Made by a program: the position numbers and the translations under genes. From assembly GCA_050633205.1 (NCBI GenBank), contig JBOEGA010000230.1, positions 1-15,654 of the forward strand: a stretch of 15,654 nucleotides of DNA, written 5' to 3'. The stretch's first letter is position 1; every line of letters starts with the position of its first letter. Positions 6,382-12,563 of this stretch are shown piece after piece. The notes beneath the pieces are model-generated. The model made no database searches. It had not been told where the DNA came from and saw only the letters and a list, made by a program, of their open reading frames with translations. Source of the stretch: CBDHHC01 sp050633205. Its GTDB lineage: Bacteria; Pseudomonadota; Alphaproteobacteria; Rhizobiales; CBDHHC01.

Positions 6382-7659
6382 ATGGGATTTTTTGATTTTC
6401 GTGGACAGGATAATACTGAACTTGTGGGGGAAGCTTATGCTCTTGCTGCATATACATCCACAGTTGTTGGTACGCAGGTTCCCGATGGATGGGAAGTTCT
6501 GAGTGCAAGAGATCTGGGTCTAAGCTCGCTTCAGACAGACCTTTATGGATATTTTACTGCGACAGGAACGCTGGATGGGCAGGCGAAAGTACTGGTAAAA
6601 AGAGCACCGGATGGCAGTGTTGATCAGATCGGTATCAGTTTTGCGGCAACGAACTCACTGTTTGATGTTGTTGATTACACGCCGATGATCCTGAATATTT
6701 ATGACGATGCCTTTGATTACCTGCTTGACGCTGTTGCTGACTATGCTCAGGACAATGGAGTAGCAAGTAATGAAGTCATAGTCACCGGTTATAGCCTCGG
6801 GGCTGGTGCTGCAAACAATGCTGCCAATGGCAGGTTTTCGAATGCTGATGGCTTCTACGCCGATTCCAATTTTATCACCTTTGCTTCTCCGGCATTCGAG
6901 AATGCTGACAATGTATATAATTTTGGTTTTGAGAATGATGGTGTGTTTCAGGTTGATGCCTTTGGCGCTGGTTCATCGACCACAGATAATCTTGTGTTGT
7001 TTAATGACTCCTACTCCAGCCCGCTATTCGGTATTCTCGGTGTAAATATCGCGAATATTGAGTCCTGGATTGCCCATATTGATGGTTTTACTAATCATGA
7101 GGAAATCTTTTCATCTATAGCAGATTCTCATTTTCAGGATCTGATGAACCGCGATAGTCTGGTTATTGTTTCTAATCTCAGTGACTTTGCAAGAGCAACA
7201 ACATGGGTGGAGCCTGTAAATCGTCCTTCCGGTTATCACAATAACGAAGATGCCTTTATTATGGGAGGCTCCAAAGCTGACCTTCTTCGTGGTGATAATG
7301 GAGATGACTTCATTGATGGTCATGCTGGAAACGATACCCTGAATGGCCGTGGCGGGGATGATGCTCTGTTCGGCAGTGCCGGCAATGATCAGCTGACTGG
7401 CGGATCGGGTAATGACACCTTTATCTTCACTGCCGGATTTGGTGACGATACTATTACTGATTTTAACAGTTCTGATGATATGATCGAATTCGCAAGTGAT
7501 GTGTTCGGCAGTTATAATGACGTGATCAGTAATGCCTATGAAACAGGTGGTGGCTGGTTCAGTAATGGCAATGTTGTCATTAACGCCGGAGCTGACAGTA
7601 TTACACTGGAAGGTGTGAGCCTGAATGATCTGGATGCAGGAAACTTCATGTTTGCCTGA
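6382..7659 (+). CDS. RTX lipase/esterase of family I.3, lid-poor variant, 425 aa
   Basis: Predicted extracellular, Ca2+-dependent ester hydrolase exported by a type I system. The N-terminal catalytic domain follows Pseudomonas/Serratia family I.3 lipases: start MGFFDF, VIVTGYSLGAGAANN with nucleophile Ser138, FGFENDGVF with Asp186, STTDNLVLFND, IESWIAHIDGF with His232, and RDSLVIVSNLSDFARATTWV. The Ser-Asp distance of 48 residues equals that recalled for the P. sp. MIS38 enzyme (Ser207, Asp255, His313). The region before the serine is about 69 residues shorter, removing most of what forms the two lids there. The motif is GYSLG, where relatives have GHSLG. Residues 295-343 are six RTX nonapeptides (GDNGDDFID, GHAGNDTLN and others), followed by the cap DDTITDFNSSDDMIEF and a hydrophobic C-terminus (NFMFA). 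No signal peptide. Whether it acts on triglycerides, short esters or polyesters cannot be read from sequence. Confidence 0.9.
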   Translation: MGFFDFRGQDNTELVGEAYALAAYTSTVVGTQVPDGWEVLSARDLGLSSLQTDLYGYFTATGTLDGQAKVLVKRAPDGSVDQIGISFAATNSLFDVVDYTPMILNIYDDAFDYLLDAVADYAQDNGVASNEVIVTGYSLGAGAANNAANGRFSNADGFYADSNFITFASPAFENADNVYNFGFENDGVFQVDAFGAGSSTTDNLVLFNDSYSSPLFGILGVNIANIESWIAHIDGFTNHEEIFSSIADSHFQDLMNRDSLVIVSNLSDFARATTWVEPVNRPSGYHNNEDAFIMGGSKADLLRGDNGDDFIDGHAGNDTLNGRGGDDALFGSAGNDQLTGGSGNDTFIFTAGFGDDTITDFNSSDDMIEFASDVFGSYNDVISNAYETGGGWFSNGNVVINAGADSITLEGVSLNDLDAGNFMFA

Positions 7660-7690
7660 TTCTTTTTCCCTGTTTGCGTAGCTTGAACAT

Positions 7691-7722
7691 GCTCCTTCCA
7701 GACCTGGCAGGTCGGAGGGAGC
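7691..7722 (+). terminator. Imperfect hairpin after the lipase gene
   Basis: GCTCCTTCCAGACC (7691-7704) pairs with GGTCGGAGGGAGC (7710-7722) around a five-base loop, with one bulged A and one G-T pair. It lies 32 bases after the lipase stop. It is followed by TTCATAGG and not by a T run, so it is a weak intrinsic terminator at best. Confidence 0.5.
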
Positions 7723-7875
7723 TTCATAGGCAACCGCGATAAATATCAACTAATTACTACCCCCCTGACTCGCAATAAAAAGAAAAGGCATTCTTTAGAA
7801 TAAGTTACAAACAGCAGAAATCTGTCATAATAAATGAACCGGTGATATTTGCTTTTGTAAGGAGATTCATAAACG

Positions 7876-8295
7876 ATGAAGCATGCCCGACTGCTGTTTG
7901 CCATGACGATTCTTCTCTGTGGGTTCATGCCCATAAATGCTCACTCTATTGAACGAACGCTTACTATTAAGGGTAAAAAATACCCTGTCTTTGGTGTCAG
8001 GTGGTACCGCCAGAAAACGAACGAAGTCTATCGCACATTCCCCTGTGGTGGAGGTGTCGGTATGAAGGTTGTAAGAACTCCCATTCGAAAATACAGAAAT
8101 AAAGTCCTCTCATGCGGTGGCAGAAGAACCAGAGGAAAACTGGAGTATGTCGGCCCGATATTTAATACGCGGGACGGGAAAGTATACCGTGGGAAATCAA
8201 TAATCAGAAAATCTGATCCATCTACTCTTATTGTACAGGGATGTGTTCTTGGTGGTCTGATATGCCGACGGGAACGACTAAGGCGTATGCGATGA
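7876..8295 (+). CDS. Small basic exported protein with DUF2147-like C-terminus
   Basis: 139 residues with a signal peptide at about 1-23 (MKHARLLFAMTILLCGFMPINA), so the mature protein is periplasmic or secreted. The mature part is strongly basic and carries four cysteines (57, 80, 123, 130). The segment IFNTRDGKVYRGKS (95-108) followed by LIVQGCVLGGLICR (118-131) resembles the end of DUF2147 proteins (IYDPxxGKxYxGK...VRGC...), and PCGGG near residue 57 sits where that family has PCG. The match is partial: the DUF2147 tryptophans and the middle part are not evident. AAGGAG lies 11 bases before the ATG, slightly far but the only good site. The gene is convergent with the DksA-like gene, with 45 bases between stops. 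Function unknown; a cell-envelope role is only an inference. Confidence 0.75.
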   Translation: MKHARLLFAMTILLCGFMPINAHSIERTLTIKGKKYPVFGVRWYRQKTNEVYRTFPCGGGVGMKVVRTPIRKYRNKVLSCGGRRTRGKLEYVGPIFNTRDGKVYRGKSIIRKSDPSTLIVQGCVLGGLICRRERLRRMR

Positions 8296-8310
8296 TATGC
8301 TCTGCTGTCT

Positions 8311-8335
8311 GGTGCTCTATCCGGGATAGTGTGCC
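8311..8335. terminator. Possible shared hairpin between convergent genes
   Basis: GGTGCTCTATC (8311-8321) can pair with GATAGTGTGCC (8325-8335) around a three-base loop, using two G-T pairs and one T-T mismatch. It fills most of the 45-base gap between the ends of two convergent genes. No T run on either side. Confidence 0.3.
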
Positions 8336-8340
8336 AGTCT

Positions 8341-8655
8341 TCAGGCGCAATCCCTGCATTTCGGTGCATATGGAACAATGTCCAGTCGTGCAGTGCTGAT
8401 TTCTTCACCGCATTCAATGCAAATCCCATATGTACCGTTTTTAATACGGCGGAGAGCGCTCTGGATCTTTCGAAATTCGAGCAGTCCGGCATTGCCAAGA
8501 CTTTCAAGAACCTCATCGCCTTCCCGCTCTGTAGCCCGGTCCTCATTATCCTTAGCGGTGGGCTCTTCCAACTCGTCTTCAATGTTATGAAGCCGTTCAT
8601 CCAGCTCATCAAGTCGGGTAAGCAGGGCCTTTTTATATTTTTCGATATCAATCAT
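8341..8655 (-). CDS. TraR/DksA-family C4 zinc-finger protein
   Basis: A short (104 residue) relative of DksA, which enters the secondary channel of RNA polymerase and changes promoter output, often with ppGpp. Residues 4-75 are a helical hairpin with the tip motif D36-x-x-D39-x-A41 (DNEDRA), the residues that matter for activity in DksA. The C-terminus is a four-cysteine zinc finger: C79-x2-C82, 17 residues, C100-x2-C103 (CIEC ... CRDC). At this length it lacks the N-terminal extension of E. coli DksA (151 residues) and is closer to the many small paralogues in alphaproteobacteria, so it may be a second, specialised factor. AAGGA lies about ten bases before the ATG. The gene follows the DUF465 gene by 38 bases on the same strand, so the pair is probably one operon. 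Confidence 0.9.
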   Translation of the reverse strand: MIDIEKYKKALLTRLDELDERLHNIEDELEEPTAKDNEDRATEREGDEVLESLGNAGLLEFRKIQSALRRIKNGTYGICIECGEEISTARLDIVPYAPKCRDCA

Positions 8656-8693
8656 TACAGCACATCCTTTAGGTTATGAGAGATGTCACGCAA

Positions 8694-8930
8694 TCAGGAT
8701 GTAAGCATTTTGCGAATATCGTCTTTTAACGCAAGACGTTTTTTCTTCAGTTCCTCGAAGTGATCATCTGAAACATTAATGCCATTGGCCTCAATGTGAT
8801 GAATTTCCCTATTGATATCATTATATTTGTCAAATTTCCTGACAAAATGGTTGTCAGAAATTTTTAATGTATGAATTTTATCCTTATATTCAGGAAACTC
8901 TTCAGCAAGTTGATTTGGGACATGTGACAT
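8694..8930 (-). CDS. DUF465 (YdcH-type) small coiled-coil protein
   Basis: 78 residues, wholly helical and charged. HFVRKFDKYNDINREIHHIE (28-47) followed by SDDHFEELKKKRLALKDDI (54-72) matches the DUF465/YdcH pattern of two helices (H.F.....Y..L...IHR.E ... LKK.RL.LKD.I). These are cytoplasmic proteins of unknown role, common in proteobacteria. AAAGG lies about ten bases before the ATG. It is the first gene of a probable two-gene operon with the DksA-like gene. The ATG is followed closely by a second ATG two codons on (MSHV..., frame-shifted), which does not change the call. Confidence 0.85.
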   Translation of the reverse strand: MSHVPNQLAEEFPEYKDKIHTLKISDNHFVRKFDKYNDINREIHHIEANGINVSDDHFEELKKKRLALKDDIRKMLTS

Positions 8931-9002
8931 GGGTAAGTAACCTTTCTCTTGATAAGGTTACGATACAAGCCTTTGAGGAGTAATAATTTGATTTAGATCA
9001 GA

Positions 9003-9036
9003 TTTGGAGAAAAATTCCAAAATCAGTTTCCTGATT
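9003..9036. repeat. Two small adjacent dyads upstream of the DUF465-DksA operon
   Basis: TTTGGA (9003-9008) with TCCAAA (9016-9021), and AATCAG (9021-9026) with CTGATT (9031-9036) around TTTC. They lie 73 or more bases before the start of the minus-strand DUF465 gene, a place for operators, but each arm is only six bases long. Weak evidence. Confidence 0.25.
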
Positions 9037-9055
9037 GAATTATCCGTTTTTGGGG

Positions 9056-9083
9056 GGTAGCTGATAAGTTGGTATCAGCTACC
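9056..9083 (-). terminator. Perfect 11-bp hairpin after the MBL-fold gene
   Basis: GGTAGCTGATA (9056-9066) and TATCAGCTACC (9073-9083) are perfect reverse complements around a six-base loop, ending ten bases after the stop of the minus-strand MBL gene. The minus-strand sequence after the stem is CCCCAAAAACGG, with no T run. Confidence 0.55.
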
Positions 9084-9093
9084 TGACCTGCTT

Positions 9094-9963
9094 CTAATAA
9101 TACTGCCAGTCTGCAGGCACAAACCTGTAGCCGTTTCCATTCCGTTCTGCATATCCAAAACCGGGGAAGGGCATGTGCATTCCGGTGATGAGCTGGCGGT
9201 CAGTGGCTGCCTGATCAAGAGCTTTTTTCCGGGTGTCTATTGCCTGATTTTTATCAGCATCAAAGATAACTGCCCAACCGGGTTCTGCGAACTGAAGTGC
9301 GCACAGGTGGACAATATCGCCTGCAACGAAAAGGCTGTCCTGATCTGATGAGATCATATAGCCGGTATGGCCGGGGGTATGTCCGGGCAGGGCAACAGCC
9401 TGAATGCCTGTAATAATTTCCTGACCGTCCTGTATGAATTTCAGGCGCTCCCTGTAAGCAGCAAGAACGCTTCTTGCCATATCAAACACCGCTTTGCGGT
9501 CCGGAGTTACATAATTGTCGTTGGTCCAGAATGCATGTTCAATTTCAGACAGAACCAGTTCTGCATTGGGGAAAAAGGCTTCACCAGTACCAGTCACAGC
9601 CCCAAGAATATGATCCGGGTGCATATGAGTGATAAGCAGTTTCGTAATTTGTTCAGGCCTGACACCAGCGAGCTGAAGCATCTGTGCCAGCTTGCCCATG
9701 TTCGGGTTCCATGTTTCAGAGGCTCCTGCATCAATTAAGATCAGCTCCTGCCCGGTATTTACCAGGAAGGTAGAAACCGGCATCGCAATCGGACCGGTTT
9801 CAGGAAGAAATGCTGTCTTGCGAATTTCCCTCGCCCTTTCTGCATCAAACCCCACGAGCAACTCATTATCAGCTTTGCCATACCCATCCAGCAAGGCAGT
9901 CACTTCTATCGAGCCAATCTTTCGGCGCATGATTCCTGGTTGCAGTCCCTGTATATCTGTCAT
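9094..9963 (-). CDS. MBL-fold (metallo-beta-lactamase superfamily) hydrolase
   Basis: A dinuclear-metal hydrolase. From the start chosen here (ATG at 9961-9963, 289 residues) the metal motif THMHPDH gives His113, His115, Asp117 and His118; further ligands are His199 in GHTPGHTGY, Asp216 in AGDIVH and His263 in GMHMPFPG. Relatives include lactonases, organophosphate hydrolases and many uncharacterised enzymes, so I do not name a substrate. The frame is open up to an ATG at 10035, which would add 24 residues (MFSLFQKSLY...), but that start has no ribosome site and the extension looks unlike the family, whereas MTDIQGLQPGIMRRKIGSIEVT starts normally; the ribosome site GGA...A here is weak. The mature N-terminus shows no signal peptide, so I infer a cytoplasmic enzyme. 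It is divergent from the gamma-carbonic-anhydrase-like gene and followed by a perfect hairpin. Confidence 0.88.
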   Translation of the reverse strand: MTDIQGLQPGIMRRKIGSIEVTALLDGYGKADNELLVGFDAERAREIRKTAFLPETGPIAMPVSTFLVNTGQELILIDAGASETWNPNMGKLAQMLQLAGVRPEQITKLLITHMHPDHILGAVTGTGEAFFPNAELVLSEIEHAFWTNDNYVTPDRKAVFDMARSVLAAYRERLKFIQDGQEIITGIQAVALPGHTPGHTGYMISSDQDSLFVAGDIVHLCALQFAEPGWAVIFDADKNQAIDTRKKALDQAATDRQLITGMHMPFPGFGYAERNGNGYRFVPADWQYY

Positions 9964-10083
9964 TATTCTTTTTCCATCGAATGCTGTATTGTAGTGGTGG
10001 GAAGTATATAGGGATTTCTGAAATAAAGAAAACATGTCATGTTCTGCCCGAAAGGGGGCATCAGGGGTATAACCATAATTGGA

Positions 10084-10112
10084 TTGATATGAGATCTGTT
10101 TTACTGAATAAT
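10084..10112 (+). promoter_or_regulatory. Candidate promoter of the gamma-carbonic-anhydrase-like gene
   Basis: TTGATA (10084-10089), 17 bases, then AATAAT (10107-10112), each matching the sigma-70 consensus at five of six positions. The expected start near 10119 leaves a leader of about 25 bases. Found by eye. Confidence 0.4.
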
Positions 10113-10143
10113 AAGTGTGACTTTAACTCTATGGATTATATGA

Positions 10144-10701
10144 ATGAATAATAATAAATCTGGTCCGGAAATAGACATCGATAACCCTTCATTTATACAT
10201 GAGACAGCTCTCCTTTATGGAAAAATCAAGCTGGGCCCTGATGTTTCTGTATGGCCCAATGCGGTAATGCGTGCAGAAATATTCGAGATCAGGATTGGTG
10301 CCCGCACGAATATACAGGATTTTGTCATGGTTCATGTCGGCAATAAAACACCTACAATTATAGGTGAGGATTGCTCGATTACACATCATGCGACTATCCA
10401 TGGCTGCACAATCGGCGATCGCTGTCTAATCGGGATTAATGCAACCATCATGGACGGAGCTGAAATCGGAGATAATTCAATCGTGGCAGGTCATTCCATA
10501 GTAACTGAGGGCACTAAATTTCCGGAGAACTCTATTATTGCAGGCTCGCCGGCGAGGCGTATTAAGACAGTCGATAACTCGGAGGCAAACCTAATGAATG
10601 CACGCTTCTATGTGCAGAATGCAAAAAACTATGCCAAAGGTATACATCGCTTCTCCAGCAGCCAGATTGAACAGGTTCTGAGTGGAAAAGATCCGGAATA
10701 G
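10144..10701 (+). CDS. Gamma-carbonic-anhydrase-like hexapeptide-repeat protein
   Basis: 185 residues forming a left-handed beta-helix, expected to be a trimer with metal at subunit interfaces. Hexapeptide turns run from about 17 to 140 (VSVWPNAVMRA, IGARTNIQDFVMVHVG, IGEDCSITHHATIHGCTIG, IGINATIMDGAEIGDNSIV, IAGSPARRI). The likely metal histidines are His64 in VHVG and His81 or His82 with His86 in THHATIHGCTIG, the signature of gamma-carbonic anhydrases. The RxD pair of the archaeal enzyme reads R43-A-E45 here, a conservative change. Many bacterial members show little carbonic anhydrase activity, so the reaction is not assured. The true ATG (10144) is four bases after another ATG (10140), which opens a three-codon frame (ATG AAT GAA TAA); the overlap may dampen initiation. 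Ribosome site weak. Convergent with the LysR gene. Confidence 0.88.
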   Translation: MNNNKSGPEIDIDNPSFIHETALLYGKIKLGPDVSVWPNAVMRAEIFEIRIGARTNIQDFVMVHVGNKTPTIIGEDCSITHHATIHGCTIGDRCLIGINATIMDGAEIGDNSIVAGHSIVTEGTKFPENSIIAGSPARRIKTVDNSEANLMNARFYVQNAKNYAKGIHRFSSSQIEQVLSGKDPE

Positions 10702-10740
10702 AGAGTTACTGTTTTTTCAGGCTGGCTCCGGATAAATATT

Positions 10741-11703
10741 TCAGTTAAATTTATCTCTGTTGGTATTTACCGGTCTGGCTTCCTGCTCAAAAGCATATGT
10801 AAGCCAGTCGATGATTGCAGAGATTTCTTTTGGTCTGGAAGATCGTTTTCTGCTTACGATATTATAGCTCAGGGAGTAGTCTACCCCGATATCATCGAAC
10901 GGCATTATGAAGCTTTTACCATAGTCCGGCAGCCGGGTTACAAATTCGTAGATGCCCAGTCCGATGCCGAGCCCATTCATAACAGCATCATGTACAGATG
11001 TAGAAGAGTTGAATGAGAGATTTTTCTTCATTGGAAGATTTTCAAGACCAGCTCTGCCCAGCCAGTGTGGCCATATGTTCTGTTTTGTGCTCATATGAAG
11101 GAAAGTGAATTGAGAAATTTCCTCTACATCTTTCAGCTTTCGCTGGCTTTTGATCAGATCCGGTGAGCATAAAGGTACAGACCTCAGAGAGCCAAGCTGA
11201 TGTACATGAAGCTCCTGGTCCATATTTCCGCACATTCTGACTTCAAGATCCAGTTCTTCTCTGGCCCAGTCAGCATTAAGTGGAGTGGTATCTATTTCCA
11301 GTAGTATGTCCGGATAGGTATTGCAGAATTCTGCGAGGTTGGGAATAAGTATCATACTGGCAAACATGGGGGCAATTCGCATGCGAACTGTCGACAGTTT
11401 TGTTTTGTCAGCAACCAGTTTTCCGCTGGCTTCAAGTATTTCCAGAGCCTTTCTGACTTCAGTAAGGTAGTAATAGCCTATTTTGGTCAGAGATATTTTA
11501 CTCCTGTTCCGGTTGAACAGTTCGCAATTCAACCTGACCTCAAGGTCACGGATTGCATGGGAAACCGCAGAGGGGGTTCTTCCAATATCAGCAGCTGCCT
11601 TAGCAAATGATAAATGAAATGCGGTTCTCTCGAATGCAATTAAAGAAGTAATAGAAGGAATAAGTTTAAGGTTTATATTCTGCCTTTGCTTTATATATTC
11701 CAT
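10741..11703 (-). CDS. LysR-type transcriptional regulator (GcvA-like)
   Basis: 320 residues, full length for the family. Residues 15-75 are the winged helix-turn-helix (IAFERTAFHLSFAKAAADIGRTPS is shortened to AFHLSFAKAAADIGRTPSAV, 28-47), with SHAIRDLEVRLNCELFNR next. Residues 100-305 are the effector-binding domain with RMRIAPMFA, LEVRMCG, SVPLCSPDL and GLGIGLGIYEFV. The GcvA group fits best by these landmarks. GGGAA precedes the ATG. The gene is divergent from the small cysteine-containing protein gene (295-base shared region) and convergent with the gamma-carbonic-anhydrase-like gene. LysR regulators usually control the divergent neighbour, but that small exported protein is an unusual target, so its real targets are unknown. 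Confidence 0.92.
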   Translation of the reverse strand: MEYIKQRQNINLKLIPSITSLIAFERTAFHLSFAKAAADIGRTPSAVSHAIRDLEVRLNCELFNRNRSKISLTKIGYYYLTEVRKALEILEASGKLVADKTKLSTVRMRIAPMFASMILIPNLAEFCNTYPDILLEIDTTPLNADWAREELDLEVRMCGNMDQELHVHQLGSLRSVPLCSPDLIKSQRKLKDVEEISQFTFLHMSTKQNIWPHWLGRAGLENLPMKKNLSFNSSTSVHDAVMNGLGIGLGIYEFVTRLPDYGKSFIMPFDDIGVDYSLSYNIVSRKRSSRPKEISAIIDWLTYAFEQEARPVNTNRDKFN

Positions 11704-11949
11704 AAGTTTTAATTCCCTGACTTGATGAAGGTTCCGGTGTGTTTATCTTTCCTGAAATAAATATATAGATGTAGAATAGCTCTAATAGGCATAAGTGATG
11801 GCTAAATTAGGGAATATATCGTTTTGAAAGTGAGCAATTAGTGTAACAGGCCATGTTTTGAAGGGGTATGTATGGTGAATGTATTTTTATGCAGTTTGCG
11901 AACCGGTCTTAAGCAGATTTTTAATTTTCATAATTTCTTATGAACCTTT

Positions 11950-11979
11950 TTGATGGAGTTTGCGACAGAGAGGTATAAG
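11950..11979 (+). promoter_or_regulatory. Candidate promoter for the 96-aa exported protein
   Basis: TTGATG (11950-11955), 18 bases, then TATAAG (11974-11979). The expected start near 11986 leaves only about 13 bases before the ATG at 11999, with TGGAG in between, so the leader would be very short. The nine-base word AGTTTGCGA occurs at 11957-11965 inside the spacer and again at 11893-11901. Confidence 0.35.
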
Positions 11980-11998
11980 CATTTAATGGAGAATAAAA

Positions 11999-12289
11999 AT
12001 GAAGAAAATACTGATGGTTACATCCCTCTCACTTACTTTGGCAGCGCTATCTTTCACAGGTGCTCAGGCAAAGTCCTGTAAATCCAAGAAGGTATATGAG
12101 ACCGGCGGTGCTGCTCTGACATGGACAGGTGCCAGAGTAAGAGCGAAAACGGAATGGCGGATTGATGTTACTGCTAAATATGGTGTGAAATATGCGTCAT
12201 GGGTATTGGCGAAGAACAAAGGTCTGAACTGCTGGAAAGTTGGTGTCAGCAAGGTCTGTAAAGCAAGTGCCAAGCCTTGCCGTCTGTAA
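11999..12289 (+). CDS. Small exported cysteine-containing protein, 96 aa
   Basis: A clean signal peptide (MKKILMVTSLSLTLAALSFT then GAQA, cut after residue 24) followed by a 72-residue basic mature domain. It has four cysteines (27, 78, 87, 94), allowing two disulfides, and the pattern TEWRIDVTAKYGVKYASWVLA (52-72, shown here in part as WRIDVTAKYGVKYASW) then CWKVGVSKVCKASAKPC. Proteins with a W...V...YG..Y..W..A core followed by C...C...A.PC recur in alphaproteobacteria as hypothetical exported proteins; I know of no function. TGGAG lies seven bases before the ATG. A strong hairpin closes the transcript 40 bases after the stop. Confidence 0.82.
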   Translation: MKKILMVTSLSLTLAALSFTGAQAKSCKSKKVYETGGAALTWTGARVRAKTEWRIDVTAKYGVKYASWVLAKNKGLNCWKVGVSKVCKASAKPCRL

Positions 12290-12328
12290 ACTTCTGGTCC
12301 TGAAATCCCAGGGCTGAATAGACTGTAT

Positions 12329-12370
12329 GCTCCCCCCGAACGGGTTATATTCCCGTTCGGCGAAGGGAGC
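12329..12370 (+). terminator. Strong two-part hairpin, probable terminator
   Basis: An inner perfect 9-base stem CCGAACGGG (12336-12344) / CCCGTTCGG (12352-12360) with a seven-base loop is enclosed by GCTCCC (12329-12334) / GGGAGC (12365-12370). The following TATTTTCATTTG is moderately T-rich. This is the best terminator in the window. Confidence 0.75.
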
Positions 12371-12461
12371 TATTTTCATTTGAGCGTGATATTTTCTCCG
12401 AGAGTTTCCCCCCAACAGATATATCTTATCCTATATGCAATTATGTAAAGTCTGTCTCAGT

Positions 12462-12496
12462 TGAATTTTTCTAACGTTCGACAAGAGAAAAATTCA
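12462..12496. repeat. Perfect 11-base inverted repeat upstream of the third RTX gene
   Basis: TGAATTTTTCT (12462-12472) and AGAAAAATTCA (12486-12496) are perfect reverse complements with a 13-base centre containing AACGTT. It lies 67 to 102 bases before the RTX start, where a promoter is expected, and looks like a regulator binding site more than an RNA stem because its arms are AT-rich. Confidence 0.55.
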
Positions 12497-12526
12497 TTAT
12501 GAAAGTGTATGCTGTTGTGGTTTAGC

Positions 12527-12550
12527 TCTGGTTTTAAAACTAAAACCAGA
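12527..12550 (+). promoter_or_regulatory. Perfect 10-bp hairpin next to the ribosome site of the third RTX gene
   Basis: TCTGGTTTTA (12527-12536) and TAAAACCAGA (12541-12550) form a perfect stem with the four-base loop AAAC. It ends three bases before the purine-rich ribosome site GGGGAACGGA (12554-12563) and 13 bases before the ATG. It may be a translational control or stabilising element in the leader, or a second operator at DNA level. Confidence 0.6.
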
Positions 12551-12563
12551 ACAGGGGAACGGA

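Noticed and set aside
7111..7749. 212-codon minus-strand frame opposite the RTX lipase
   Set aside because: It lies antisense to a strongly supported gene, and its Ile/Thr-rich repeats mirror the RTX repeats on the other strand; no ribosome site or family features.
8028..8651. 207-codon minus-strand frame covering the DksA-like gene and the DUF2147-like gene
   Set aside because: It overlaps the DksA-like gene on the same strand in another frame and is antisense to the exported protein; the product is Arg/Pro-rich with no recognisable domain.
9964..10035. 24-residue N-terminal extension of the MBL-fold protein
   Set aside because: The ATG at 10035 has no ribosome site, and the extension is unlike family N-termini; the ATG at 9963 gives a normal start.
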